Below the pieces are notes generated by a model. It was not told where the DNA came from, did not search any database, and worked only from the letters and a program-made list of their open reading frames with translations. Shown piece after piece: positions 8,363 through 16,736 of a stretch of 64,000 nt of DNA; the first letter of the stretch is position 1, and every line of letters begins with the position of its first letter. This DNA is from PALSA-1004 sp947474275 (GTDB taxonomy: Bacteria; Pseudomonadota; Gammaproteobacteria; Burkholderiales; SG8-41): positions 1 through 64,000 of the forward strand of contig CANJHY010000003.1 in NCBI GenBank assembly GCA_947474275.1, read 5' to 3'. The position numbers and the translations under genes were made by a program.

Positions 8363-8803
8363 TCAGCCGCTTTCCCCGGCGGCTTTTGCCCGCGGGGGGA
8401 TCGAATAAGTGCAGGTAACATGCGCGACCGGTTCCGGGTCGCCGTCCGAAAACAACGTCACCTCCCCCACCGCGAGGCGCTTGCCGACTTTCAGCAGGCG
8501 CGCTTCGCCGATGACGCCCTTTTGCTCTGGCTTGCGCAGAAAATTGATGTTGAGGCTGGTCGTCACCGCCAGCGGCACCAGGCCGATTTCACCCAGCAGC
8601 GCCACGTACATCGCCACGTCCGCCAGCGCCATCAGCGTCGGGCCCGACACCGTGTCGCCGGGGCGCAGGTGCTGCTTGCCGACGCGAAAGCGCGCGCGCG
8701 CCGCTTTACCGCCCAGCTTCTCGATGGCGATATGCCCCTCGTGGTCGAGCTGGTAGTCGCGCAGCAGATTCTGCACGTCCTGCGGGGTGATTGTTTTTGG
8801 CAT
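8363..8803 (-). CDS. PaaI-family hotdog thioesterase
   Basis: 146 residues forming one hotdog domain. The segment GDTVSGPTLMALADVAMYVALL (residues about 48-70) is the central helix region with the conserved Asp, and VTTSLNINFLRKPE is the typical following strand. It probably hydrolyses acyl-CoA or aryl-CoA thioesters in the cytoplasm, with unknown substrate. It is convergent with the transglycosylase gene; only 9 bases separate the two stop codons, and the transglycosylase terminator overlaps this gene's 3' end. It is divergent from the PhaM-like gene at 8889. Confidence 0.83.
   Translation of the reverse strand: MPKTITPQDVQNLLRDYQLDHEGHIAIEKLGGKAARARFRVGKQHLRPGDTVSGPTLMALADVAMYVALLGEIGLVPLAVTTSLNINFLRKPEQKGVIGEARLLKVGKRLAVGEVTLFSDGDPEPVAHVTCTYSIPPRAKAAGESG
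8365..8387 (+). terminator. Intrinsic terminator of the transglycosylase gene
   Basis: AGCCGC (8365-8370) pairs with GCGGCT (8379-8384), followed by TTT to 8387. It overlaps the last codons of the convergent thioesterase gene. Confidence 0.5.
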
Positions 8804-8888
8804 GTGCGCGGGTAAGGGAGATCCAGTTTTATTCTGCGCGCAGACGCTATGCTACAGTGGCTGCACAGTGTTCTGACAGGAGGCCGCC

Positions 8889-9176
8889 ATGGCCGAACAA
8901 GACGTGCCGAAGGACTGGTTCGAATTCATGCAGAAAATGTGGAATCCCACGTCGTTTCCGATGCCCGGGATGATAACGCCGACCGCCAACGTCGAGGAAA
9001 TCGAAAAGAAAATCGCCGAATTGAAGGTCGTTGAAAGCTGGCTGACCATGAGCACCGGCTTCGTGCAGATGAGCATCAAGACGCTGCAGATGCAGGTGTC
9101 GGCGCTCGAAAGCCTGCGCGCGGCAGGCGAGGCCGCCGCGCGCCCGGTCAATCCGGACTCGTCTAAATCGGGTTAG
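8889..9176 (+). CDS. phaM: PhaM-like polyhydroxyalkanoate granule regulatory protein
   Basis: 95 residues. The pattern of a short Phe/Trp/Met-rich N-terminus (DWFEFMQKMW), FPMPGMITPT, then ANVEEIEKKIAELKVVESWLTM and a second helix with TLQMQVSALESL is that of PhaM-family proteins. In Cupriavidus necator, PhaM binds the PHB synthase PhaC and DNA and helps distribute PHB granules. This copy lacks the long Lys-rich C-terminal tail of the Cupriavidus protein. The start ATG at 8889 follows an AGGAGG site. The stop codon overlaps the end of the tauD-tail remnant on the other strand. Confidence 0.72.
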   Translation: MAEQDVPKDWFEFMQKMWNPTSFPMPGMITPTANVEEIEKKIAELKVVESWLTMSTGFVQMSIKTLQMQVSALESLRAAGEAAARPVNPDSSKSG

Positions 9177-9277
9177 GCCGCCAGCGTCGCGGGATCGAAG
9201 AACGGCTGGTCGCCCCGGATCTGCGTCCGGTGCATCAACCGTCGAGATGCGGGATCAAATGCATCCCTGCTATGCAT
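9173..9277 (-). pseudogene. Remnant: duplicated 3' end of the adjacent TauD-type gene
   Basis: This 105-base block aligns without gaps to 9316-9420, the true 3' end of the dioxygenase gene, with 9 differences, 7 of them in the last 19 bases. Read on the minus strand it still encodes the dioxygenase tail ending in PFFDPATLAA and a TAA stop. It has no start and lies 143 bases downstream of the real copy, out of frame with it. At its upstream edge a perfect 11-bp inverted repeat (9254-9264 with 9272-9282) has formed. It is a leftover of a tandem duplication. Confidence 0.85.
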
Positions 9278-9315
9278 TTGATGAGTTGTGGCTGCGGCCG
9301 CGATGATGTCGCGGC

Positions 9316-10206
9316 CTACGCCGCAACTGTTGCCGGATCGAAGAACGGCTGGTCGCCCCGGATCTGCGTCCGGTGCATCAACCGTCGCGATGCGGGATCA
9401 AATGCATCCCTCCTATGCATGGCGCAACGGTTGTCCCAAATGATCAGGTCGCCGACTTTCCATTCCTGGTACCAGGCGAATTTTTCCTGCGACGCATGCG
9501 CCCATAGTTTGTTCAGCAGGTCTTCGCTTTCGTCGAGCGGCAGTCCGATGATGTAAGCATTGCGGCGGCGGCCCAGGTACAGGGCATTGCGGCGCGTCGC
9601 CGGGTGGGTGCGGATCAACGGGTGGATGGCGCCCGGCGCTTCGCGCGGATCGCTGATGTCCTTGAATCCCTTGCGCAGTTCGCCGGCGCTGTTGCGGCTC
9701 GAATCGTGGCGGCATTGCAGCGAAACGATAGTGCGTTTGAGCGCCGCCGGCAGGGTGTCGTAAGCCTCGTACATATTGGCAAAGCCGGTGTTGCCGCCGG
9801 CGGGCGGCACTTCGATCGAGTAGAGCAGGCTGCCGATGGGCGTCATTTCGTTATACGACATGTCGGTGTGCCACTCGGCCTCGTAGTGGCCAAGGTTGCC
9901 GATCGATTTTCCGTCCACCTTGATGTTCGACATCACGGTGATTTCGGGATAGGGATTCACGACCTCTTTGCCGGCGTGTATCGGCGCCTTGTCCAGTTCG
10001 CCGAAGCGGCGGGCGAAAGTGAGAAAGCGCGGATCGTCGAGCTGCTGGCCGCGAAATCTCAGGACGAGGTACTGGTGCCAGGCGTCCTCGATCTGCTTGA
10101 ACGCCGCTCCGTCCATGGGCTGCGTCAGGTCGACGCCGATGATATCGGCGCCCAGGCTGGCGCCGGTCGGTTTGACCGTGATGCGGGTTGTCGAGGGTAA
10201 ATCCAT
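9316..10206 (-). CDS. TauD/TfdA-family Fe(II)/2-oxoglutarate dioxygenase
   Basis: 296 residues. The iron ligands are visible: His and Asp in EWHTDMSY and the distal His in NRCAMHRRDAF, followed by the 2-oxoglutarate-binding Arg in MHRTQIRGD. The family includes taurine and 2,4-D dioxygenases, so the substrate cannot be assigned. The start is the ATG at 10204-10206 behind AGGAGGACACC; the reading frame is open further upstream but that part overlaps the preceding gene. It begins 16 bases after the FAH-family gene on the same strand, so the two probably form a catabolic operon. Confidence 0.87.
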   Translation of the reverse strand: MDLPSTTRITVKPTGASLGADIIGVDLTQPMDGAAFKQIEDAWHQYLVLRFRGQQLDDPRFLTFARRFGELDKAPIHAGKEVVNPYPEITVMSNIKVDGKSIGNLGHYEAEWHTDMSYNEMTPIGSLLYSIEVPPAGGNTGFANMYEAYDTLPAALKRTIVSLQCRHDSSRNSAGELRKGFKDISDPREAPGAIHPLIRTHPATRRNALYLGRRRNAYIIGLPLDESEDLLNKLWAHASQEKFAWYQEWKVGDLIIWDNRCAMHRRDAFDPASRRLMHRTQIRGDQPFFDPATVAA

Positions 10207-10222
10207 GGTGTCCTCCTTTTGG

Positions 10223-11119
10223 CTAACCGGAAATTTTGTTGCGCAGCAGACCGAGGCCGCGGATCTCGGTTTCGAACACGTCGCCCGGCCGCATGAATTC
10301 GGGCGGCGTGCGCGCATGTCCGACGCCTGCCGGCGTGCCGGTGCAGATGATGTCGCCGGGCTCCAGCGTGAGCCCCGCGGACAGCTCCGCAATGATGCGC
10401 GGGATCTTGAAATACATCTGGCGCGTGTTCGACTTTTGCTTGGTCACGCCGTTCACACGGCACTCGATGTCGAGTTCCTGCGGGTTGGCGATTTCGTCGG
10501 CGGTCACGATCCACGGCCCCATCGGGCAATGTCCGTCGAGGCTTTTGCCCTTGAACCACTGTTGACCGTGCTGGCGCTGCACGTCGCGCGCCGACACGTC
10601 GTTGACCACGGTATAGCCGAAGATATGCGCCAGCGCGTCGGCTTCCCTGATATTGCAGCCGCCTTTGCCGATGACGAGGCCGAGCTCGACCTCCCAGTCG
10701 AGTTTTTCAGTTACGCCTTTATGCGCGGGTACGTCGGCATAGGGCCCGTTCACGGACGTCGGCGCTTTGGAGAAAAAGGCGGGATGCGCCGGCATCTCCT
10801 GCACGTGCGGGCGCGCTTTCGCGCCTTCCTCGAAATGCTCGAGGTAATTCCAGCCCACGCAGAACACGTTCTTGCGCGGCCGCGGAATCGGCGCCAGCAA
10901 GGTGACTTTGTCGAGCGGCATGGCGTCGCGCGCCTTGGCCGCGACATCGCGTAGCCATTTGAGGGCGGCATCGCCCGCGGCGACCAGCGAAATCATATCG
11001 GCGGGGTCGAAGGGCGGCTCGCCGCCTATGCCCTTGAGGTCGACCACTTCCTTGCCGTCGCGCACCAGGCCCAGGTGTTGCGGGCCATGCGGCCGCGGGG
11101 TGAACGTTACCAGACGCAA
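10223..11119 (-). CDS. Fumarylacetoacetate hydrolase (FAH) family protein
   Basis: 298 residues with an N-terminal extension and the FAH fold from about residue 80. Family segments include NVFCVGWNY, the metal-binding acidic block WEVELGLVIG, GYTVVNDVSARD and GDIICTGTPAGVG near the C-terminus. Members hydrolyse C-C bonds of acylpyruvates or act as hydratases or isomerases in aromatic degradation. The start is TTG at 11117-11119, preceded by GGAGAGGGGA. It is followed 16 bases later by the TauD-type dioxygenase gene, suggesting joint action on one substrate, but the pathway is unknown. Confidence 0.87.
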   Translation of the reverse strand: MRLVTFTPRPHGPQHLGLVRDGKEVVDLKGIGGEPPFDPADMISLVAAGDAALKWLRDVAAKARDAMPLDKVTLLAPIPRPRKNVFCVGWNYLEHFEEGAKARPHVQEMPAHPAFFSKAPTSVNGPYADVPAHKGVTEKLDWEVELGLVIGKGGCNIREADALAHIFGYTVVNDVSARDVQRQHGQQWFKGKSLDGHCPMGPWIVTADEIANPQELDIECRVNGVTKQKSNTRQMYFKIPRIIAELSAGLTLEPGDIICTGTPAGVGHARTPPEFMRPGDVFETEIRGLGLLRNKISG

Positions 11120-11188
11120 TTGATTCCCCTCTCCATGTTGCCGGCGCGCTGTGCGGCGATGCCGGCTGTAATTGTTAGTGCAACGTTG

Positions 11189-12166
11189 TTATTGCAGCGG
11201 CTTGGGGCTGCTTTTGAATCTTTCCATCGCTCTCACGAGTTCGGCGCAGATGCCCGGCTCCCACGCCGAATGGCCGGCGTCGGGCACGATGATGTAGTCG
11301 GCTTCCGGCCACGCGTGGTGCAGATCGTGGGCGCTGACGACGGGGCAAACCGCATCATAGCGGCCCTGCACGATCACCGCCGGAATGTGCCGTATGCGGC
11401 CGATGTCGTCGAGCAGCGAATTTGTGGGCAGAAAAATATCGTGCCGGAAGTAATGCGCTTCCATGCGCGCGAGTCCCAGCGCCACCACGTCGCTCGCGAA
11501 GTGGGCAACAGTGTCGGGGCTCGGCAGCAGCGTAGAGCATGAGCCTTCGTACACGCCCCACGCGCGCGCCGCCGGCATGTGCACGGCAGGGTCCGGATCC
11601 ATCAGGCGCTGATAGTAGGCGCTGAGCAGGTCGCCGTGTTCGCTCGCGGGCAGCTGCGCGGTGAACTTCTGCCACGCTTCCGGAAAAATATTTCTGAGGC
11701 CGTACAAAAACCAGTCGATTTCGCTTGGCCGGCACAGGAATATGCCGCGCAGCACGAAGCCCAGGCAGCGCGCGGGATGCGCTTCGCCGTACGCCAGTGC
11801 GAGCGTCGAACCCCACGAGCCGCCGAACACCAGCCATTGCTCTATGCCCAGGTGCTGGCGCAGGCGTTCGATGTCGGCGATCAGCAGCGGCGTGGTGTTT
11901 TCGCGCACTTCGCCGAGCGGCGTCGAGCGTCCGGCGCCGCGTTGATCGTAAATTACGATGCGATAGTGCGCGGGATCGAAAAAGCGCCGGTGGTTGGGCG
12001 CGCTGCCGGCGCCGGGGCCGCCGTGCAAAAACACCACCGGCACGCCATGCGGATTGCCCGACTCTTCCCAGTATATCGTATGGATGCGGTCGAGCGCGAG
12101 CCGGCCGGCGCTGAACGGTTCGAGCGGCGGGTAGATTTCGGTGCGTACGCTAGGCGAGATATCCAT
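11189..12166 (-). CDS. pip: Proline iminopeptidase (alpha/beta hydrolase, peptidase S33)
   Basis: 325 residues. The oxyanion motif VFLHGGPGAG, the nucleophile elbow GGSWGSTLALAY (Ser in GxSxG) and the C-terminal DAGHSAWEPG (catalytic His) are all present, with the Asp in GRYDAVCP. This matches the prolyl aminopeptidase family, which removes N-terminal proline from peptides in the cytoplasm. The start is the ATG at 12166 (MDISPSVRTEIYPP), the usual N-terminus of the family; an upstream TTG at 12193 would add nine residues. Convergence or operon context gives no extra information. Confidence 0.88.
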   Translation of the reverse strand: MDISPSVRTEIYPPLEPFSAGRLALDRIHTIYWEESGNPHGVPVVFLHGGPGAGSAPNHRRFFDPAHYRIVIYDQRGAGRSTPLGEVRENTTPLLIADIERLRQHLGIEQWLVFGGSWGSTLALAYGEAHPARCLGFVLRGIFLCRPSEIDWFLYGLRNIFPEAWQKFTAQLPASEHGDLLSAYYQRLMDPDPAVHMPAARAWGVYEGSCSTLLPSPDTVAHFASDVVALGLARMEAHYFRHDIFLPTNSLLDDIGRIRHIPAVIVQGRYDAVCPVVSAHDLHHAWPEADYIIVPDAGHSAWEPGICAELVRAMERFKSSPKPLQ

Positions 12167-12309
12167 GGGTGTGCGGCGCGTCTGGAAATGCAATGGAGGC
12201 GTGAAAATAGCACAAAAGCGCGTGTGGCGTAGCCGGGAGCCCGCAGTGCCGCTCCGGATTTTGCGAAGCGCTGGGTTATAATCAGCCCCCCCAAACCGCC
12301 TGCGTTCCC

Positions 12310-14607
12310 ATGGACGATCAACTGCGAAAAAGCGCGCTCGATTACCACCGTCTGCCCACCCCGGGCAAGATTTCGGTAACGCCGACCAAGGGCCTGCTCA
12401 ACCAGCACGATCTGTCGCTTGCTTACACGCCGGGTGTTGCTGCCGCCTGCGAATTGATCGTGGCCGACCCCGCCGAAGCACGCAACATGACTTCGCGCGG
12501 CAATCTCGTCGGCGTGATTACGAACGGGACCGCGGTGCTGGGGCTGGGCAATATCGGGCCGCTCGCCGCCAAGCCGGTGATGGAAGGCAAGGCGGTATTG
12601 TTCAAGAAATTCGCCGGCATCGACGTGTTCGACATCGAAATCAACGAGCGTGATCCCGACAAGCTGGTCGACATCATCGCCAGCCTGGAGCCGACGTTCG
12701 GCGGCATCAACCTCGAAGACATCAAGGCGCCCGAGTGTTTCATTGTCGAGCGCAAACTGCGCGAGCGCTGCCGCATCCCGGTATTCCACGACGACCAGCA
12801 CGGCACGGCGATCACCGTGTGCGCCGCGTTCATCAACGGCCTGAAAGTCGTCGGCAAAGATATCGCGGCGATCAAACTGGTGGTGTCGGGCGCCGGCGCT
12901 GCCGCCCTTGCGTGCCTCGATCTTCTGGTCAAGCTGGGCCTGCCCAAGGAACACATCACCGTCACCGATATCAAGGGTGTCGTCTACAAGGGCCGCAAGG
13001 AAGAGATGGACCCGGACAAGGCGCAGTACGCAGTCGAGACCAAGGCGCGCACGCTTGGCGAAGTGATCGCCGGCGCCGACGTGTTCCTGGGGCTTTCTGC
13101 CGGCGGCGTCCTCAAACCGGAGATGGTCAAAAAGATGGCCGACCGGCCGCTGATACTCGCGTTGGCCAATCCGGAGCCGGAAATCCTGCCCGAGCTCGCC
13201 AAACTGGCGAAACCCGACGTGGTGATGGCGACCGGCCGCTCGGATTATCCGAACCAGGTCAATAACGTTTTGTGTTTCCCTTTCGTGTTTCGCGGCGCGC
13301 TCGATGTCGGCGCCACCACCATCAACACGGAAATGGAACTGGCCGCCATCAAGGCGATCGCAGCACTCGCGCAGGCCGAGCAGTCCGACATTGTGGCGAT
13401 GGCGTATGGCGAGCAGAATCTCTCGTTCGGCCCCGATTACCTGATTCCGCGGCCCTTCGATCCGCGCCTGATCGTCAAAATTGCGCCGGCCGTGGCCAAG
13501 GCCGCGATGGACAGCGGTGTCGCGACGCGGCCGATCAAGGACTTCGACGCCTACCGCGACTCGCTGCAGCAGTTCGTTTATCACTCCGGCATGATCATGA
13601 AGCCGCTGTTCGCGGCAGCCAAGGAATGCAAGCAGCGGCGCATCGTTTATGCGGAAGGCGAGGACGAGCGCGTTCTGCGCGCGGTGCAGGTGGTGGTCGA
13701 CGAAAAGCTGGCGCTTCCCATCCTGGTCGGCCGGCCCGCGGTCATCGAGCGCCGCATCGAGCGCTTTGGGCTGCGCCTGAAGGCGGGCGTGCATTTCGAA
13801 CTCATCAACCCCGATCAGGACGAGCGCTACCGCGACTACTGGCAGGAATACTACCGGCTCACCGCGCGGCGCGGCGTGTCGCAGGAGTACGCCAAGGCCG
13901 AAATGCACCGGCGCAACACGCTGATCGGCGCTATGACGGTACATCTGGGCGCTGCCGACGGCATGCTGTGCGGCACTTTCGGCCGTTATGACATCCACCT
14001 GCGCTATATCGACGAGGTCATAGGGCGGCGTTCCGGGGTCAACAATTATTACGCGATGAATCTTCTGATGCTGCCGCAACGCACGGTGTTCATTTGCGAT
14101 ACCTATGTGAATTTCGATCCGAGCGCCGAGCAGCTCGCTGAAATGACGGTGCTGGCGGCGGAGGAAGTGCGGCGCTTCGGCATGACGCCGAAAATCGCCT
14201 TGCTATCGCATTCGAGCTTCGGCACGGCCAACACGCCGTCGGCGCAGAAGATGCGCGCGGCGCTCGCCCTCATCGAAAAGGTCGCGCCCGAACTCGAGAT
14301 CGAGGGCGAGATGCACGGCGACGCGGCGCTGTCCGGCGCAGTGCGCCGGCAGGCCTTTCCGCTGTCACGTCTGAAAGGCGATGCCAATCTGCTGATCATG
14401 CCGACGCTGGACGCCGCCAATATCGCGTTCAACCTCCTGAAGACGGCCGCAGGCGACGGCATTACGGTCGGACCCATCCTGCTCGGCGCGGCGAAGTCTG
14501 TGCACATCGTGACGCCGTCGGCATCGGTGCGCCGCATCGTCAATATGACGGCGCTGACGGTGGTCGACGCGGGCGCTGAGCGCGGCAATCTGACGCTGCC
14601 GTTCTAG
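12310..14607 (+). CDS. maeB: NADP-dependent malic enzyme with C-terminal phosphotransacetylase domain
   Basis: 765 residues, the MaeB type. The malic enzyme part (1 to about 430) has YTPGVAAACELI, GLGNIGPLAAKPVMEGKAVL, FHDDQHGTAITV near 159-170 and the nucleotide-binding VVSGAGAAALACLDLL near 191. The C-terminal part (about 430-765) resembles phosphate acetyltransferase; in characterised MaeB proteins this domain is regulatory rather than clearly catalytic. The enzyme decarboxylates malate to pyruvate, making NADPH. A TATAAT-like -10 box at 12277-12282 lies upstream of the ATG. fumC, which makes malate, follows 51 bases downstream. Confidence 0.95.
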   Translation: MDDQLRKSALDYHRLPTPGKISVTPTKGLLNQHDLSLAYTPGVAAACELIVADPAEARNMTSRGNLVGVITNGTAVLGLGNIGPLAAKPVMEGKAVLFKKFAGIDVFDIEINERDPDKLVDIIASLEPTFGGINLEDIKAPECFIVERKLRERCRIPVFHDDQHGTAITVCAAFINGLKVVGKDIAAIKLVVSGAGAAALACLDLLVKLGLPKEHITVTDIKGVVYKGRKEEMDPDKAQYAVETKARTLGEVIAGADVFLGLSAGGVLKPEMVKKMADRPLILALANPEPEILPELAKLAKPDVVMATGRSDYPNQVNNVLCFPFVFRGALDVGATTINTEMELAAIKAIAALAQAEQSDIVAMAYGEQNLSFGPDYLIPRPFDPRLIVKIAPAVAKAAMDSGVATRPIKDFDAYRDSLQQFVYHSGMIMKPLFAAAKECKQRRIVYAEGEDERVLRAVQVVVDEKLALPILVGRPAVIERRIERFGLRLKAGVHFELINPDQDERYRDYWQEYYRLTARRGVSQEYAKAEMHRRNTLIGAMTVHLGAADGMLCGTFGRYDIHLRYIDEVIGRRSGVNNYYAMNLLMLPQRTVFICDTYVNFDPSAEQLAEMTVLAAEEVRRFGMTPKIALLSHSSFGTANTPSAQKMRAALALIEKVAPELEIEGEMHGDAALSGAVRRQAFPLSRLKGDANLLIMPTLDAANIAFNLLKTAAGDGITVGPILLGAAKSVHIVTPSASVRRIVNMTALTVVDAGAERGNLTLPF

Positions 14608-14658
14608 GCAGCGTGCATGCAGTAATTCAAAAACCTGTTGATCAGTCGGGGAACGGCA

Positions 14659-16050
14659 ATGGAAAAATTCAGAATCGAACGCGATACATTCGGCAACATC
14701 GAAGTGCCGGCGGAGCGCCTGTGGGGCGCGCAGACGCAAAGAAGCCGTATTAATTTCGCTTTTCCCGGCGAAACCATGCCGCTGGCGGTGGTGCTTGCCC
14801 AGGTCATGGTCAAACGCGCCTCCGCGGTCGTCAACATGGCGCTCGGCCTGCTCGACAACAAGAAGGGCAAAGCCATCGTCAAGGCGGCGGACGAGGCGCT
14901 GGCCGGCAAACACAATGCGGAGTTCCCGCTGGTGGTGTGGCAGACCGGATCGGGCACGCAGACCAATATGAACGTCAACGAGGTGCTCGCCAACCGCGCG
15001 TCCGAAATCCTCGGCGGCGAACGCGGCGAAAAACGCCTGGTGCATCCCAACGACGACGTGAACATGGGCCAGTCGTCGAATGACACTTTCCCCACGGCGA
15101 TGCACGTTGCGGCGGTGATCGCGCTGGAAAAAGAACTGAAGCCGGCGGTAAAGAAGCTGCGCGATACGCTCAACAAGAAAGCAAAGCAGTTCGCGAAAAT
15201 CGTCAAGATCGGCCGCACGCATCTGCAGGATGCGACGCCGTTGACGCTCGGCCAGGAATTCTCGGGCTATGTGGCGCAGCTCGACCACGGTTTGAGGCAC
15301 GTCGACGCCGCAATGCCGCATCTGGGCGAACTCGCACTCGGTGGCACGGCGGTCGGCACCGGGCTCAACGCCCATCCCAAATTCGCCGTGAAGGTCGCGG
15401 CGGATCTCGCCAGATTCACCGGGCTGCCGTTCGTCACCGCGCCCAACAAGTTCGAGGCGCTGGCGTCGTGCGACGGCGTGGTGCATGCGCACGGCTCGCT
15501 GAAGACGCTTGCCGCGTCGCTGATGAAAATTGCCAACGACGTGCGCTGGCTGGCGAGCGGCCCGCGTTGCGGCATCGGCGAGCTGAGCATTCCGGAAAAC
15601 GAGCCGGGCAGCTCCATTATGCCGGGCAAGGTCAATCCGACGCAGTCCGAATCGCTGACCATGGTGTGCTGCCAGGTGTTCGGCAACGACGTTGCCATCA
15701 ACCTCGGCGGCGCGTCGGGCAATTTCGAGCTCAACGTGTTCCGCCCGCTGGTGATCCGCAATTTCATGCACAGCGCGGTACTGCTCACGCACGGCTGCAC
15801 CAATTTCAACGAGCAGTGCGCGGTCGGCATCGAGCCCAACAAGGAGCGCATCGAGCAGTTGATGCGCGAATCGCTGATGCTGGTGACCGCGCTGAACCCG
15901 CACATCGGCTACGACAAGGCAGCGCAGATCGCGAAAAACGCGCACAAGAAAGGCCTTACCCTGAAAGCGTCCGCGCTGGCGCTGGGCCATGTAACGGCGA
16001 AGCAATTCGACGAGTGGGTCAAACCCGAGCAGATGGTCGGGAAGATCTGA
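14659..16050 (+). CDS. fumC: Class II fumarate hydratase
   Basis: 463 residues, full length for class II fumarases. The signature GSSIMPGKVNPTQ begins near residue 317, and the active-site segments GSGTQTNMN, HPNDDVNMGQSSND and GRTHLQDATPLTLGQ are intact. It hydrates fumarate to malate without an iron-sulfur cluster. The start is the ATG at 14659 (MEKFRIERDTFGNI), the standard N-terminus. It is downstream of maeB, so malate made here could feed malic enzyme. The Nudix gene begins shortly after the stop. Confidence 0.96.
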   Translation: MEKFRIERDTFGNIEVPAERLWGAQTQRSRINFAFPGETMPLAVVLAQVMVKRASAVVNMALGLLDNKKGKAIVKAADEALAGKHNAEFPLVVWQTGSGTQTNMNVNEVLANRASEILGGERGEKRLVHPNDDVNMGQSSNDTFPTAMHVAAVIALEKELKPAVKKLRDTLNKKAKQFAKIVKIGRTHLQDATPLTLGQEFSGYVAQLDHGLRHVDAAMPHLGELALGGTAVGTGLNAHPKFAVKVAADLARFTGLPFVTAPNKFEALASCDGVVHAHGSLKTLAASLMKIANDVRWLASGPRCGIGELSIPENEPGSSIMPGKVNPTQSESLTMVCCQVFGNDVAINLGGASGNFELNVFRPLVIRNFMHSAVLLTHGCTNFNEQCAVGIEPNKERIEQLMRESLMLVTALNPHIGYDKAAQIAKNAHKKGLTLKASALALGHVTAKQFDEWVKPEQMVGKI

Positions 16051-16061
16051 AGGCCGGCAGC

Positions 16062-16664
16062 TTGCGCTGGTCGCAGCTTACGCGCGACGACGTCGTGTCG
16101 CGGCTGGCGCAGCCCACGACTGCGCCGGGCGAGCTGGACAAGCACATAGTCGCGCTGCCGCCCGGCGCGCGCGTGATGCTCGCCGCGGTGCTGGTGGCGC
16201 TGGTGCCGCGCGACGACGAAGTGCACGTGCTCCTGACCCAGCGCACGGCCCATATGAAAGACCACCCGAGCCAGATCAGTTTTCCCGGCGGGCGGGTCGA
16301 AGGCGGGGACGGCAATCGCATCGAGACCGCGCTGCGCGAAGCGGAGGAGGAAATCGGGCTCGCCCGCGACCGTGTGGCCATACTCGGCACGCTGCCGGAC
16401 TACGACATGCCGTCCGGGTTCAGGATCAGCCCGGTGGTCGCCTGGGTCGAGCCGCCGTTCACGCTCAAACTCGACCCCATAGAAGTGGAATCGGCGTTCG
16501 AGGTGCCGCTGTCTTACGTGCTCGACCCCGCTAACCACCAGTACCGCAGCTATGAATTCAACGGCCGCCACCGCGATTACCTGGCGATGCCGTACGAGGG
16601 ACGTTATATCTGGGGCGCGACTGCCGGCATGCTGCAAAGCCTGTCGCGGCAACTCGCCGGCTGA
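16062..16664 (+). CDS. Nudix hydrolase, CoA pyrophosphatase type
   Basis: About 200 residues with a complete Nudix box, GGRVEGGDGNRIETALREA then EEEIGL near residues 75-99, and the upstream LLTQRTAHMKDHPSQISFPGG block that marks the CoA pyrophosphatase (NudL-like) subgroup. Such enzymes cleave CoA or acyl-CoA to phosphopantetheine and 3',5'-ADP. No ATG fits: the frame is open upstream through fumC, and the likeliest start is TTG at 16062, 11 bases after the fumC stop with GAAGG ahead of it. The exact start is uncertain. Confidence 0.85.
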   Translation: MRWSQLTRDDVVSRLAQPTTAPGELDKHIVALPPGARVMLAAVLVALVPRDDEVHVLLTQRTAHMKDHPSQISFPGGRVEGGDGNRIETALREAEEEIGLARDRVAILGTLPDYDMPSGFRISPVVAWVEPPFTLKLDPIEVESAFEVPLSYVLDPANHQYRSYEFNGRHRDYLAMPYEGRYIWGATAGMLQSLSRQLAG

Positions 16665-16736
16665 GCGCCGCGAGCGCGGTGGTATCAGCCGGCGGGCCCG
16701 GTGTGGCAATATAGGGCATGGTTCAGGGAGGAAGTG

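Noticed and set aside
9230..9556. Plus-strand frame containing a repeated peptide
   Set aside because: The peptide repeat only reflects the duplicated dioxygenase tail read from the wrong strand.
11953..14079. Long open frame (708 codons) on the minus strand opposite maeB
   Set aside because: It is Arg/His/Asp-rich with no family signal and is fully antisense to the clear maeB gene; a product of GC-rich codon bias.
14365..16005. Long open frame (546 codons) on the minus strand opposite fumC
   Set aside because: Same reason: antisense to an unambiguous fumarase, with composition typical of shadow frames.
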